Shown here: piece by piece, positions 16,309 to 25,798 of the stretch
How positions within the stretch are numbered: position 1 is the first letter of the stretch
Layout: every line of letters starts with the position of its first letter
From: Pseudomonas sp. ABC1
Lineage (GTDB): Bacteria > Pseudomonadota > Gammaproteobacteria > Pseudomonadales > Pseudomonadaceae
DNA length: 64,000 nucleotides
Reading direction: 5' to 3'
NCBI RefSeq assembly: GCF_013395055.1
Contig: NZ_CP058349.1
Coordinates: 930,001-994,000 of the forward strand
Position numbers and translations under genes: made by a program
Notes under the pieces: generated by a model
Database searches by the model: none
What the model was told of the DNA's origin: nothing
What the model saw: the letters and a program-made list of their open reading frames with translations, nothing else

Positions 16309-18171
16309 TCAGATCCAGAGCTTCTTGAAGTTACGGCCACCGAAGATCAGGTTGACCATGCCACGGGTGAACATGATTGCTGTGAACATGGAGGTAAGAA
16401 TGCCCAGCGACAGAGTGACGGCGAAGCCCTTGATCGGACCGGTCCCCAATGCGAAGAGGATGGCACCAACCAGAAGGGTCGTCAGGTTACTGTCGATGAT
16501 CGCCGTATAGGCGCGATCAAAACCCTCATGAATGGCACGCTGCACGGATAGCCCGCCGTTGAGTTCTTCACGAATACGCGAGTAGATCAACACGTTTGCA
16601 TCCACCGCCATCCCAAGCGTCAGCACGATCCCCGCGATACCCGGCAGGGTCAGCGTAGCGCCGATCACCGACATCAAACCAACCAGCAGCACCAAGTTGA
16701 AAATCAGCGCCACAGTAGCCAGGATTCCAAAGAACTTGTAGATCAGAACCACGAACAGCGATACGAAGATCAGTGCCCACCAGGTCGACTCGATGCCCTT
16801 GGTGATGTTCTCGGCACCCAGGCTCGGACCGATGGTCCTTTCCTCGGCGAAATACATCGGTGCGGCCAGGCCACCTGCACGCAGCAACAGCGCCAGTTCG
16901 GACGATTCGCCCTGGCCATTCAGGCCGGTGATACGGAACTGGCTGCCAAGCGCCGACTGGATGGTCGCCAGGCTGATGACCTGTTTCTCTTCCTTGAAGC
17001 TCTGGACAGCGACTTCCTTCTCGACGCCATCGACTTCCTGGATCACGTAACGGGTCTGCGGGCGCTGCTCGATGAAGATCACCGCCATGCTGCGGCCAAT
17101 GTTATTGCGCGTGGCGCGGTTCATCAGGTCGCCACCGTGCCCGTCCAGGCGGATGTTGACCTGTGGACGACCGTTCTCGTCGTAGCTGGCCTGGGCATCG
17201 GTCACCTGGTCACCGGTGATGATCAGGCTGCGCTCCAGAGCCACAGGCGGACGACCCGGCTCGCGGAACTCGAAGGCCTCGGTGGTCGCGCGCGGTGCAT
17301 CGGACTCGGCAGCCAGGCGGAACTCCAGGCTGGCGGTCTTGCCGAGGATACGCTTGGCTTCGGCAGTGTCCTGCACGCCCGGCAACTCGACCACGATGCG
17401 GTTGGCACCCTGGCGCTGCACCAGCGGCTCGGCGACCCCCAGTTCGTTGACCCGGTTGCGGACGGTGGTCAGGTTCTGACGGATCGAGTATTCACGAATC
17501 TCTGCCAGTTTGGCCTGGGTCAGGGTCAGCGTGACGACCTGCAGCTCGTTGCGCGTGCTGGTGGTCAACTCGAAATCGGTGAAGTCCTTGCGAATCAGCG
17601 CCTGGGCTTTCCTCAGGGACTCTTCGTCGGTGAAACCGATATGGAAGGCTGCATCACTGCTCGGCAGGCTGCGATAGCGCAGACGCTCCTTGCGCAGCAG
17701 GCTCTTGACCTCGCCTTCGTAAATCTTCAGACGCGCACTGACGGCCTTGTCCATGTCCACTTCCAGCAGGAAGTGCACACCGCCGGAAAGGTCCAGGCCC
17801 AGTTTCATCGGGCTCGCGCCCAGGTTGCGCAACCACTGCGGAGTGGTCGGTGCCAGGTTGAGGGCAACCACATAGTCATCCCCCATGGCCTTGCGTACGA
17901 CATCCTTCGCCGGCAACTGGTCCGCGGGTTTGGTCAGGCGTATCAGACCGCCACGCTCGCCCAGCTCACTCGCCTTGACGGCGATGCCGGCATCGACCAG
18001 CGACTTGCTGGCTCGCTCCAGAGTCGCTTCGTCGAGCTGCAGGGCTGCGCTCGCGCCGGTGACCTGGATGGCTGGGTCATCCGGATAGAGATTGGGTGCG
18101 GAGTAAACCAGGCCGACGGCCAGAACGACCAGAATCAGCAGATATTTCCACAGGGGATATTTGTTCAGCAT
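16309..18171 (-). CDS. secD: Protein translocase subunit SecD
   Basis: 620 residues with TM1, a large periplasmic P1 domain (DLSGGVHFLLEVD near 115) and five C-terminal membrane segments (AVDANVLIYSRIREEL near 520). It is a partner of SecF. I chose the ATG at 18171, which gives MLNKYPLWK; a GTG four codons upstream is possible. There is a 65-bp gap to yajC. Confidence 0.97.
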   Translation of the reverse strand: MLNKYPLWKYLLILVVLAVGLVYSAPNLYPDDPAIQVTGASAALQLDEATLERASKSLVDAGIAVKASELGERGGLIRLTKPADQLPAKDVVRKAMGDDYVVALNLAPTTPQWLRNLGASPMKLGLDLSGGVHFLLEVDMDKAVSARLKIYEGEVKSLLRKERLRYRSLPSSDAAFHIGFTDEESLRKAQALIRKDFTDFELTTSTRNELQVVTLTLTQAKLAEIREYSIRQNLTTVRNRVNELGVAEPLVQRQGANRIVVELPGVQDTAEAKRILGKTASLEFRLAAESDAPRATTEAFEFREPGRPPVALERSLIITGDQVTDAQASYDENGRPQVNIRLDGHGGDLMNRATRNNIGRSMAVIFIEQRPQTRYVIQEVDGVEKEVAVQSFKEEKQVISLATIQSALGSQFRITGLNGQGESSELALLLRAGGLAAPMYFAEERTIGPSLGAENITKGIESTWWALIFVSLFVVLIYKFFGILATVALIFNLVLLVGLMSVIGATLTLPGIAGIVLTLGMAVDANVLIYSRIREELNGGLSVQRAIHEGFDRAYTAIIDSNLTTLLVGAILFALGTGPIKGFAVTLSLGILTSMFTAIMFTRGMVNLIFGGRNFKKLWI

Positions 18172-18236
18172 GGTGCCGCCCACGTAATGACGCGGGGCGC
18201 CTTTGCGCCCCGTCGTTGCTATTGAATCGGATCAGC

Positions 18237-18566
18237 TCAGATGGCTTTCAGCGTGCCCTTGGGCAGCGTTGCAACAATGGCCACTTTCTGGAATTTCAGC
18301 TCGACGGAGTCGGACACCTCGATCGCCACGAAATCATCGGCCACTTTGACGACTTTGCCGACGATGCCACCGGAAGTGACGATCTCGTCGCCTTTCTGCA
18401 GGTTGCCGATCAGGTTCTTGTGATCCTTGGCACGCTTGGCCTGGGGGCGCCAGATCATGAAGTAGAAAATCGCCAGGAAGCCGATCAGGAAAAGCCATTC
18501 GAAGCCGGAACCCGCGGGGGCGGCTGCGGAAGCGTCGGCGTAAGCGGCAGGAATCAGAAAACTCAT
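18237..18566 (-). CDS. yajC: Preprotein translocase accessory subunit YajC
   Basis: 109 residues. A short periplasmic N-terminus is followed by a single membrane segment (FEWLFLIGFLAIFYFMIWRP, about 23-42) and a cytoplasmic basic domain with the conserved GDEIVTSGGIVGKV. It is the first subunit of the SecDF-YajC complex in this operon and follows tgt by about 45 bases. Confidence 0.96.
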   Translation of the reverse strand: MSFLIPAAYADASAAAPAGSGFEWLFLIGFLAIFYFMIWRPQAKRAKDHKNLIGNLQKGDEIVTSGGIVGKVVKVADDFVAIEVSDSVELKFQKVAIVATLPKGTLKAI

Positions 18567-18610
18567 GTAGCACTCCAGTTGCGTAAGGGATTGTGTATGA
18601 CGGTAACTCG

Positions 18611-19744
18611 TTACGGCATCGGTGGCGTTGGCAAGCCACGTCGGGCGTAGAAGGCATCGACAAAGGCGGCCAATTTACCCTGTTGAATAGCGTCGCGTAA
18701 ACCGGCCATCAAGCGCTGGTAGTAGCGCAGGTTGTGAATTGTATTCAACATGCTGCCCAGCATTTCGCCGCACTTGTCCAAATGGTGCAGATAAGAGCGC
18801 GAGAAGTGTTTGCAGGTGTAACAGTCGCACTCGGCCTCCAGGGGCGAGTCGTCGTGGCGGTGGGTCGCGTTGCGGATCTTGATCACGCCATCAGCAGTGA
18901 ACAGGTGACCATTGCGCGCATTGCGGGTCGGCATCACGCAGTCGAACATATCGATACCACGGCGCACGCCCTCGACTAGGTCTTCCGGCTTGCCCACCCC
19001 CATCAGGTAGCGAGGCTTGTCGACCGGCATATGCGGCGGCAGGAAATCCAGCACCCGTAGCATCTCCTCCTTGGGCTCACCCACCGAGAGGCCACCAATG
19101 GCCAGCCCGTCGAAACCGATTTCGCACAGTCCATCCAGGGAGCGCATGCGCAGGTTCTCGTGCATACCACCCTGGACAATGCCGAACAGCGCCGCCGGAT
19201 TATCGCCATGCGCCACTTTCGAGCGCTTGGCCCAACGCAACGACAACTCCATGGAGCGGCGTGCGACATCCTCATCGGCCGGATAGGGCGTGCACTCGTC
19301 GAAGATCATCACCACGTCCGAACCCAGGTCACGCTGGACCTGCATCGACTCCTCAGGCCCCATGAACACCTTGGCGCCATCGACCGGAGAGGAAAAGTAC
19401 ACGCCCTCCTCCTTGATCTTGCGCATCGCTCCCAGGCTGAACACCTGGAAGCCGCCCGAGTCGGTCAGGATCGGGCCTTGCCATTGAATGAAGTCATGCA
19501 GATCGCCATGTTTGCGGATCACCTCGGTTCCAGGGCGAAGCCAGAGATGGAAGGTATTGCCCAGAATGATCTGCGCCCCGATCCCCTCGATGTCGCGCGG
19601 CAACATGCCCTTGACCGTGCCATAGGTACCTACAGGCATGAAGGCTGGCGTTTCCACCACGCCACGAGGGAACGTCAGGCGTCCACGCCGCGCTCTGCCC
19701 TCGGTTGCCAGCAACTCGAAACCCATGTGGCAGGTGCGACTCAT
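18611..19744 (-). CDS. tgt: tRNA-guanine transglycosylase
   Basis: 377 residues. It exchanges G34 of tRNAs with GUN anticodons for preQ1 in queuosine synthesis. The general-acid Asp lies in TDSGGFQVFSLG (about 93-104), the nucleophilic Asp in DMFDCVMPTRNARNG (about 268-282), and the zinc site in CDCYTCKHF followed by a His near 330. The start overlaps the queA stop by four bases, so the two are coupled, consistent with acting in sequence. Confidence 0.98.
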   Translation of the reverse strand: MSRTCHMGFELLATEGRARRGRLTFPRGVVETPAFMPVGTYGTVKGMLPRDIEGIGAQIILGNTFHLWLRPGTEVIRKHGDLHDFIQWQGPILTDSGGFQVFSLGAMRKIKEEGVYFSSPVDGAKVFMGPEESMQVQRDLGSDVVMIFDECTPYPADEDVARRSMELSLRWAKRSKVAHGDNPAALFGIVQGGMHENLRMRSLDGLCEIGFDGLAIGGLSVGEPKEEMLRVLDFLPPHMPVDKPRYLMGVGKPEDLVEGVRRGIDMFDCVMPTRNARNGHLFTADGVIKIRNATHRHDDSPLEAECDCYTCKHFSRSYLHHLDKCGEMLGSMLNTIHNLRYYQRLMAGLRDAIQQGKLAAFVDAFYARRGLPTPPMP

Positions 19745-20790
19745 ACGGACTCCTTCGGCCCGCGTGCCGCGGGATTGCGTGTAATGAACATGGCATCGCC
19801 ATAACTGAAGAAACGGTACCGCCGGGCAACGGCCTCGGCATAAGCCGCCATCGTCTCGGGATAACCCGCGAAGGCCGACACCAGCATCAGCAGGGTCGAC
19901 TCGGGCAGGTGGAAGTTGGTCACCAGGGCGTCGACGACGTTAAACGACTTACCCGGATAAATGAAAATATCGGTGTCACCCCGATAGGGCTTGAGCACGC
20001 CGTCACGTGCGGCGCTCTCCAATGAGCGCACGCTGGTGGTGCCGACAGCGATCACTCGCCCGCCACGCTCGCGGCATGCAGCCACCGCATCGACCACATC
20101 CTGGCCGACCTCCAGCCACTCGCGGTGCATGACATGGTCCTCGATCCGCTCGACACGTACAGGCTGGAAAGTGCCAGCCCCGACGTGCAGCGTGACGAAG
20201 GCAGTCTCCACACCCTTTTCACGCAAGGTGTCCAGCAACGCCTGATCGAAATGCAGGCCCGCCGTCGGCGCCGCGACGGCACCGGCATGCTGGGCATAGA
20301 CGGTCTGGTAGCGTTCACGATCGGACGTGTCATCCGCACGATCTATATAAGGAGGCAATGGCATATGGCCGATGCGCTCGAGCAGCGGCAAGACATCCTC
20401 CGCGAACTGCAGCTCGAACAACGTATCGTGGCGCGCCAGCATCCGGACCTCGCTCGCATCATCGAGGATGATCGCTGCACCAGGCTGGGGCGACTTGCTC
20501 GAACGCACGTGGGCCAGTACCCGTCGCTCGTCCAACAGACGCTCGACCAGTATCTCCAGCTTGCCCCCGGTACTCTTCTGCCCGAAAAGCCGGGCAGGGA
20601 TGACACGCGTATTGTTGAAAATCAGCAGATCGCCTGGTTCGAGCAGACTCGGCAAGTCGCCAAAGGAACGATGGGCCAACTGCCCACTTTCCCCTTCCAG
20701 CACCAACAGGCGACTGGCCCGACGCTCGGCCAGAGGATGACGAGCGATCAGCTCGTCAGGCAGCTCAAAAGAGAAATCAGCAACTTGCAT
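19741..20790 (-). CDS. queA: S-adenosylmethionine:tRNA ribosyltransferase-isomerase
   Basis: 349 residues, full length. It transfers and isomerises the ribosyl part of S-adenosylmethionine onto preQ1-tRNA, giving epoxyqueuosine, the step after Tgt. Family pieces include PLAERRASRLLVL near 20, NNTRVIPARLFG near 60, APTAGLHFD near 170 and HVGAGTFQPVR near 200. It is the first gene of the queA-tgt(-yajC-secDF) run and is transcribed away from tRNA-Leu. Confidence 0.98.
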   Translation of the reverse strand: MQVADFSFELPDELIARHPLAERRASRLLVLEGESGQLAHRSFGDLPSLLEPGDLLIFNNTRVIPARLFGQKSTGGKLEILVERLLDERRVLAHVRSSKSPQPGAAIILDDASEVRMLARHDTLFELQFAEDVLPLLERIGHMPLPPYIDRADDTSDRERYQTVYAQHAGAVAAPTAGLHFDQALLDTLREKGVETAFVTLHVGAGTFQPVRVERIEDHVMHREWLEVGQDVVDAVAACRERGGRVIAVGTTSVRSLESAARDGVLKPYRGDTDIFIYPGKSFNVVDALVTNFHLPESTLLMLVSAFAGYPETMAAYAEAVARRYRFFSYGDAMFITRNPAARGPKESV

Positions 20791-20860
20791 GTGAAAAAGC
20801 CGGCACGTGAAAGGTCGCAGAGCTTATCCGATAGCCCCGAATCTGACCATGACAGAACGA

Positions 20861-20889
20861 TTGACCGTCCGTCTTCCCACCTCTATACT
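20861..20889 (+). promoter_or_regulatory. Sigma-70 promoter of tRNA-Leu
   Basis: TTGACC, 17 bases, TATACT. The -10 ends 13 bases before the tRNA, and the discriminator is GC-rich (GCGCCGCGC), as in stable-RNA promoters. Confidence 0.8.
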
Positions 20890-20902
20890 GCGCCGCGCTC
20901 AA

Positions 20903-20989
20903 GCCTCGATGGCGGAATCGGTAGACGCAGCGGATTCAAAATCCGCCGCTGGTAACAGTGTGAGAGTTCGAGTCTCTCTCGAGGCACCA
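20903..20989 (+). tRNA. tRNA-Leu (CAA)
   Basis: An 87-base class II tRNA with encoded CCA. Acceptor arms GCCTCGA and TCGAGGC pair. Anticodon loop TTCAAAA between GCGGA and TCCGC gives CAA. The long variable arm (CGCTGGTAACAGTG) is typical of tRNA-Leu. Confidence 0.96.
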
Positions 20990-21418
20990 ATCAACATATA
21001 CGGCCATTACTGCCGTATGGAGCGCAAAAGGCATCCCAGTGTTACTGGGTTCTGCAGGCTTCAGGTTCAGATGAAGCATCAACAGTTCGCATACGAACTG
21101 CCAAAGGATCGGGCAGCAGCTAACGCCTGAAAAGCCGGTCTCAGCGACAAACGATCAGAACAACAATACCGAAATATCGCGTCAAACATGACGCAAGATA
21201 GTGGACGGACTCTATGGCTCCGAGGGGTTGGCATTCCCCGGCGAGTTATCGTAGAGTGTGCCCACTGTGTTTGCATGGGTCGCAGTTGATCGTGACCGGT
21301 GCGGTAGATCATCTGATCCGCTACATTCCCGTTCGGCTATCAAGCTCCTTGCAACCAGTTCCAGCTTCCTGTCATGCACAGGGGCAATTCTACTTTTGAG
21401 TTTCAAGGACACAAAGAT
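20990..21418 (+). other. Leader region of the cold-shock gene, no protein gene seen
   Basis: A 429-bp stretch. It holds a perfect 7-bp hairpin with a four-base loop at 21083-21100 (CAGTTCG/CGAACTG) and otherwise no coding pattern. Its right part is presumably the long 5' untranslated leader usual for cold-shock genes; I could not place a convincing -10/-35 pair. Confidence 0.45.
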
Positions 21419-21631
21419 ATGTCGAATCGTCAGAACGGTACCGTCAAGTGGTTTAACGACGAGAAAGGTTTTGGTTTCATCACTCCAGAGAGCGGTCCGG
21501 ATCTGTTCGTACATTTCCGCGCAATCGAAGGCAACGGCTTCAAGAGCCTGAAAGAAGGCCAAAAAGTCAGCTTCGTAGCTGTGCAAGGTCAAAAGGGCAT
21601 GCAGGCCGACCAGGTCCAAGTCCAGGGCTGA
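21419..21631 (+). CDS. Cold-shock domain protein (CspA/CapB type)
   Basis: 70 residues, a single OB-fold. RNP1 KGFGFI and RNP2 LFVHF are present, along with the family N-terminus GTVKWFNDEKGFG. It binds single-stranded RNA and DNA and acts as an RNA chaperone. The ATG at 21419 matches family length; AAGGACAC lies upstream. It is monocistronic, with its own terminator 17 bases after the stop. Confidence 0.95.
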   Translation: MSNRQNGTVKWFNDEKGFGFITPESGPDLFVHFRAIEGNGFKSLKEGQKVSFVAVQGQKGMQADQVQVQG

Positions 21632-21647
21632 ATCCAAGCAGCTCAAA

Positions 21648-21678
21648 AGCCTCCGCTGGCAACAGCGGGGGCTTTTTT
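21648..21678 (+). terminator. Rho-independent terminator of the cold-shock gene
   Basis: An 11-position stem with one G-T-type wobble (21648-21658 with 21663-21673) and loop GCAA is followed by six T. Confidence 0.9.
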
Positions 21679-21754
21679 GTGCGCCGATTTCACTCAGCCT
21701 CTCGACACCCCATATTCGGTAGAATGCCCGCCCGCCCCTTCTGCGAGACGCCAG

Positions 21755-22258
21755 ATGCGCAAGCGCAAGCACATGCTTCACCCGCAAGGCCAATATCCAT
21801 CCGCAGGCCTGTTACGCCGGCTGGCCGCCATTTTCTATGACAGCCTGCTCTCGATAGCACTGATGATCGTAGTGACGCTCTGCTATCAGCAGGTGATCCT
21901 GCGCCTGATATACGGCAGCGAAAAACTGCAGGCCATTGCAGAAAGCGGCGGCCTGGACATCGACCCACTGCTCTCGACCCTGCTGCTTTTCAGCCTGTTC
22001 GGCTTCTTCGCCAAATTCTGGACGCACAACGGCCAGACACTCGGCATGCAGGTCTGGGGGATACGCGTGGAAAACACCGACGGCAGCGCAATCGACCTAT
22101 GGCAGGCACTGCTCCGCTTCCTGATAGCGATTCTTTCCTGGCTTGCTCTCGGGCTTGGCTTCTGGTGGAGCCTGATAGACAAGCAGAAGCGCACTTGGCA
22201 CGACATCTACTCGGAAACCCGAACCGTGCAATTGCCAAAGAACATACACAAGAAATAG
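21755..22258 (+). CDS. RDD-family membrane protein
   Basis: 167 residues with about three membrane segments. The RDD signature is split as usual: an N-terminal Arg (AGLLRRLAAIFYD, about 14-26) and a C-terminal Asp pair (LIDKQKRTWHDIYS). The family is of unknown function, perhaps transport. ATG at 21755 is preferred (GAGACG upstream); ATG at 21773 is possible. It converges on lptG. Confidence 0.85.
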   Translation: MRKRKHMLHPQGQYPSAGLLRRLAAIFYDSLLSIALMIVVTLCYQQVILRLIYGSEKLQAIAESGGLDIDPLLSTLLLFSLFGFFAKFWTHNGQTLGMQVWGIRVENTDGSAIDLWQALLRFLIAILSWLALGLGFWWSLIDKQKRTWHDIYSETRTVQLPKNIHKK

Positions 22259-22270
22259 CCATATCCCGCA

Positions 22271-22298
22271 GCGAAGGAGTGCCCGCGCACTCCTTCGC
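22271..22298. terminator. Perfect hairpin between converging genes
   Basis: A 12-bp perfect stem (22271-22282 with 22287-22298) and loop CCGC lie between the RDD gene and lptG. There is no T run; it is a likely shared terminator. Confidence 0.6.
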
Positions 22299-22306
22299 AG
22301 GCAACA

Positions 22307-23368
22307 TCAGCCTGCTCGTCGCAAGAGCCAGAGCCCGGCCAGCGCACATACCGCCGCCGGCAGCACCACCGCAAGCAGGGGCGAGAAACCGAAAACCTGA
22401 CTGGCCGGCCCCAGCAGATCCTGAATGATGCGGAAGACGAAACCCACCACTACCCCGGTGAATATGCGCTGCCCCAGCGTTACCGAACGCAATGGGCCAA
22501 AGATGAACGAAATCGCCATCAGAACCAGCGCCACCGTCACCAGTGGCTGCAACGCCTTGACCCAGAATGCCAGCCAGTAGCGTGCATTGTTGAGCCCCTG
22601 CTCTCCCAGATAGTGGATATAGCTCCATAACCCGGTAATAGACAGCGCCTCCGGCTCCATGATGACCGTACCCAGCAGTTGCGGAGTCAGCTGCACATCC
22701 CAGCTTTCCTGAGCAGCCTTGAGCACTTCAGTGTGTTCATCCCTGAAGTGCGTGGTAGAGACATTGCTGAGCTGCCATGTTCCACTCTGATACTCCGCAC
22801 GGCGCGCAAAACTCGCAGACAGCAGATGTCGCTCTTCATCGAAGCGGTAGCGAGTAACCCCGAGCAGAACACCACCGGGTTGCACGGAGTTGATATGAAC
22901 GAACTCTTCGCCCTGACGGTGCCAGAGACCATGCTTGCTGCTCTGCGCCTCCCCACTGCCAAGCGCCATCGAGCGCCTGGCCTGCGCAGTATCTTCGGTC
23001 CAGGGCGCCAGATACTCACCGATCAGCACACCCGCAAGCATCAATACGATCATGGGCCTCATGACAGCCCAGACAATGCGCCCGAGCGACACACCGGCAG
23101 CACGCATGACCGTCAACTCACTGCGACTGGCCAAAGTCCCCAGACCAACCAGGCAGCCTATGAGGGCAGCCATTGGCAGCATCTCGTAAAGACGTCGTGG
23201 CCCGGTCAGCAAGACATATTCGAATGCATCGAGCAGACCATAGCTTCCCTTGATATCGCCCAGTTCATCGATGAACGCGAACAATAGCGCCAGGCCAACG
23301 ATCACGCCGAGGACAGCCAAAATGGCCCAAAGAACATGAACGCCGATGTAGCGGTCAAGCTTGACCAT
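22307..23368 (-). CDS. lptG: LPS export ABC transporter permease LptG
   Basis: 353 residues with six membrane segments and a periplasmic beta-jellyroll domain between TM3 and TM4 (about 130-265). With LptF and the ATPase LptB it extracts lipopolysaccharide from the inner membrane and feeds it to LptC/A. N-terminal LDRYIGVHVLWAIL is typical. Its start overlaps the end of lptF by 14 bases, so the two are translationally coupled. Confidence 0.96.
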   Translation of the reverse strand: MVKLDRYIGVHVLWAILAVLGVIVGLALLFAFIDELGDIKGSYGLLDAFEYVLLTGPRRLYEMLPMAALIGCLVGLGTLASRSELTVMRAAGVSLGRIVWAVMRPMIVLMLAGVLIGEYLAPWTEDTAQARRSMALGSGEAQSSKHGLWHRQGEEFVHINSVQPGGVLLGVTRYRFDEERHLLSASFARRAEYQSGTWQLSNVSTTHFRDEHTEVLKAAQESWDVQLTPQLLGTVIMEPEALSITGLWSYIHYLGEQGLNNARYWLAFWVKALQPLVTVALVLMAISFIFGPLRSVTLGQRIFTGVVVGFVFRIIQDLLGPASQVFGFSPLLAVVLPAAVCALAGLWLLRRAG

Positions 23369-24479
23369 TCATCACTCCTCGTAGCGCACGACGACGCTTG
23401 AACCAAAGATGCAGCGACTCCCAATACACCAGCAGCAGGCCGATAACCGCGAACAGGCCATGAACCCACCACAAGCCAAGCGAAAGGGGAATCCGCCCCT
23501 TGTCCAACGCCCCACGCGCGGCAATCAGCAAAGCCAGGTAGGCCATATACAGGAATATGGCTGGCAGCAATTTCAGGAATCGCCCCTGCCGCGGATTGAC
23601 CCTCGCCAATGGAACAGCCAGGAGCGTCACGATGAAAACCAGCAGCGGCAAGGAAAAGCGCCACTGCAGCTCGGACTGGTAACGAATGTCCTGGCTTCCG
23701 ATCAAGTCTCGCGTAGCAATTGCTTCACGCTCGCTAACCTCATCAGCCACCTCGGGCTTGGGCAACAGTACACCGTAGGTTTCGTACTCGATGGCGCGAT
23801 AGTCCGCCTGCCCAGGATTACCGTCATATCGATGGCCGTTCTCCAGAATCAGGTACCGACTACCGTCAGGCTGTACCTCTTGCCGGCCGCGCTCGGCGAC
23901 CAACACCGAAACCCCTCGACTCTTGCCGGACTGGGAAAGATTGGTTTCGGAAATAAAGACTCCAGCCAGCTCGCTGCGATCCTCGGAGAGCTCACGGGTA
24001 TAGGTGACACGCGCCCCACCCCGCAACGCCTGGAAACGCCCCGGCACCAGCGTATCGAACTCGGTCAGAGACTCCTGCTGGCTCAGAATACGGTCGACCT
24101 CGACGATGCCCTGCGGCGTCAAACCAAGGCTCAGCCACCCGACCAGGCCAGCGACCAAGGCAGCAGGCGCAAGGGTGTAGAGAAGCAAGCGTCGCGGACT
24201 GATTCCCGTCGCAGAAAAAACCGTCATCTCACTGTCGAGATAAAGACGGCCATAGGCCAGCAGAATCCCGAGAAAAAGCCCCAGCGGAAGAATCAGTTGC
24301 AAAAAGCCAGGCAGCCGGAAACCCATGATCATCAACAGCACACCGGGGTCCAGCAGACCTTGCGCCGCCTGGGCCAGGTACTTGATGAAGCGACCACTCA
24401 TGATGATGACCAGCAGCACCGCACTGACAGCAGCAACAGTGACCAGAAGCTCACGGGCCAGGTAACGGAAAACAATCAA
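23355..24479 (-). CDS. lptF: LPS export ABC transporter permease LptF
   Basis: 374 residues, the partner of LptG with the same six-segment plus jellyroll plan; SGRFIKYLAQAAQG near residue 30 is family-typical. The start deserves a note. A GTG at 24488 opens the frame, but the TTG at 24479 has GGAG seven bases before it and gives the N-terminus I recall for Pseudomonas LptF (xIVFRYL), so I chose TTG. The gene is the first of the lptFG pair and follows the oprF terminator on the same strand. Confidence 0.94.
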   Translation of the reverse strand: MIVFRYLARELLVTVAAVSAVLLVIIMSGRFIKYLAQAAQGLLDPGVLLMIMGFRLPGFLQLILPLGLFLGILLAYGRLYLDSEMTVFSATGISPRRLLLYTLAPAALVAGLVGWLSLGLTPQGIVEVDRILSQQESLTEFDTLVPGRFQALRGGARVTYTRELSEDRSELAGVFISETNLSQSGKSRGVSVLVAERGRQEVQPDGSRYLILENGHRYDGNPGQADYRAIEYETYGVLLPKPEVADEVSEREAIATRDLIGSQDIRYQSELQWRFSLPLLVFIVTLLAVPLARVNPRQGRFLKLLPAIFLYMAYLALLIAARGALDKGRIPLSLGLWWVHGLFAVIGLLLVYWESLHLWFKRRRALRGVMNGQA

Positions 24480-24614
24480 ACCAGGCACTCCAGAATCGAT
24501 CCGACCGAACTCGGCCAGGCACGACCTTCAAGAACAAAAGAGCCATTATCCAGCGATTGAACGAGCCTGTCACGACGACAACCATCAGAATGAAAGACTC
24601 CTGACCGCACCAGC

Positions 24615-24648
24615 AAAAAGGCCCGCATCTTTCGATGCGGGCCTTTTT
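24615..24648 (-). terminator. Terminator downstream of oprF
   Basis: 14-bp perfect arms (24615-24628 with 24635-24648), a six-base loop, and A and T runs on either side. On the minus strand it ends in TTTTT, about 57 bases after the oprF stop. Confidence 0.93.
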
Positions 24649-24704
24649 ATTCAGCACTCCCGATATTCAAACCGGGAAGTGCCGGTCAAGCCTGGACCGC
24701 TGGA

Positions 24705-25697
24705 TCAGCGGATTTCAGCTTCGACTTCAGCCTCAACGCGGCGGTTGATCTGACGACCTTCTTCGGTTGCGTTGTCAGCAACCGGTCGGGACTCGCCATA
24801 ACCAACCGAGCTCACGCGACCGCTGTCGACGCCATACTGGTTGACCAGTACGTCACGAACGGCACCAGCACGACGCTCGGAGAGCTTCTGGTTGTAGGCA
24901 TCGGTACCAACGGAGTCAGTGTGACCTTCAACGGTGGTGCTGGTCTGCGGGTACTGATTCAGGAAGTCAGCCAGGTTCTTGATGTCGCCGTAGCTTTCTT
25001 CACGAACGCGGGACTTGTCGAAGTCGAACTTGACGTCCAGCTCGACACGAACCAGCTCCGGTTGCGGTTCCGGCTCTTCGTCAACGATCGGAGCAGGAGC
25101 CGGCTCAGGCGTCGGCTCGACGACTGGAGCAGGACGCGCGCCACCACCGAAGTTCAGACCGACACCAACGCCAGCCATCCACTCGGACTCGTTCGCATCG
25201 ATGTTGTACTGGCCATCGACGCCAGCACGAGCATAGAAGTTTTCGGTGAAGTAATACTTCAGACCGGTGCCGATGTTGGCGAAGGTGCTGCGATCACGAC
25301 CCGAACGATCGGCCTGGCCGATGCTCTGGTGAGCGACGCCTGCGGAAACGTACGGACGCAGGCCAACGCCTGGCTGACCGAAGTGGTACAGAGCGTCCAG
25401 GGAGGACAGGCTGCCCTTGATGTTCTTGTGACGAGTATTGTTGTCCAGAACACGGTCATCGGAGTTCAGGTTGTGGTACTCACCGTACGACAGAGCCAGC
25501 TCTACGTCATCGGTCAGGAAGTAGCCGACGCTAGCGCCGTACAGTTGACCGTTTTCCAGGTTGCGCGAGCTGTCGGTGAAATAGTGCTTACCGAAAGCCT
25601 CCACCTCGACGGCGCCCTGGCCCTGAGCCAGCGCGCTGACAGAAGTGGCGGCAACCAGCGAACCAATTACGACGCCTAAGGTGTTTTTCAGTTTCAT
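24705..25697 (-). CDS. oprF: Outer-membrane porin and peptidoglycan-binding protein OprF
   Basis: 330 residues. A signal peptide (cleavage after SALA, about residue 24), an eight-stranded OprF-type barrel (about 25-180), a Pro/Glu-rich linker (about 187-210) and a C-terminal OmpA domain (about 213-330) are seen. The OmpA domain carries the peptidoglycan-binding motif VEGHTDSVGTDAYN and the LSERRAGAVRD helix. The protein has no cysteine at all, whereas P. aeruginosa OprF has four in its linker. It lies downstream of sigX as in other pseudomonads, where sigX and a vegetative promoter both drive it. The 101-bp spacer to sigX should hold those promoters. Confidence 0.97.
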   Translation of the reverse strand: MKLKNTLGVVIGSLVAATSVSALAQGQGAVEVEAFGKHYFTDSSRNLENGQLYGASVGYFLTDDVELALSYGEYHNLNSDDRVLDNNTRHKNIKGSLSSLDALYHFGQPGVGLRPYVSAGVAHQSIGQADRSGRDRSTFANIGTGLKYYFTENFYARAGVDGQYNIDANESEWMAGVGVGLNFGGGARPAPVVEPTPEPAPAPIVDEEPEPQPELVRVELDVKFDFDKSRVREESYGDIKNLADFLNQYPQTSTTVEGHTDSVGTDAYNQKLSERRAGAVRDVLVNQYGVDSGRVSSVGYGESRPVADNATEEGRQINRRVEAEVEAEIR

Positions 25698-25798
25698 CCG
25701 TAAATCCCCATCTGGTGGTTAGTTATCAGAACAATCTAAGGATACCGGCTGTCTGCATGCCCAAGCTGTTCACTTGGCATTAGGACATTGAGTGCCGA

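Noticed and set aside
23409..24560. Plus-strand open frame of 383 codons across lptF
   Set aside because: It is antisense to lptF and has an extremely Gln/Arg/Asn-rich composition.
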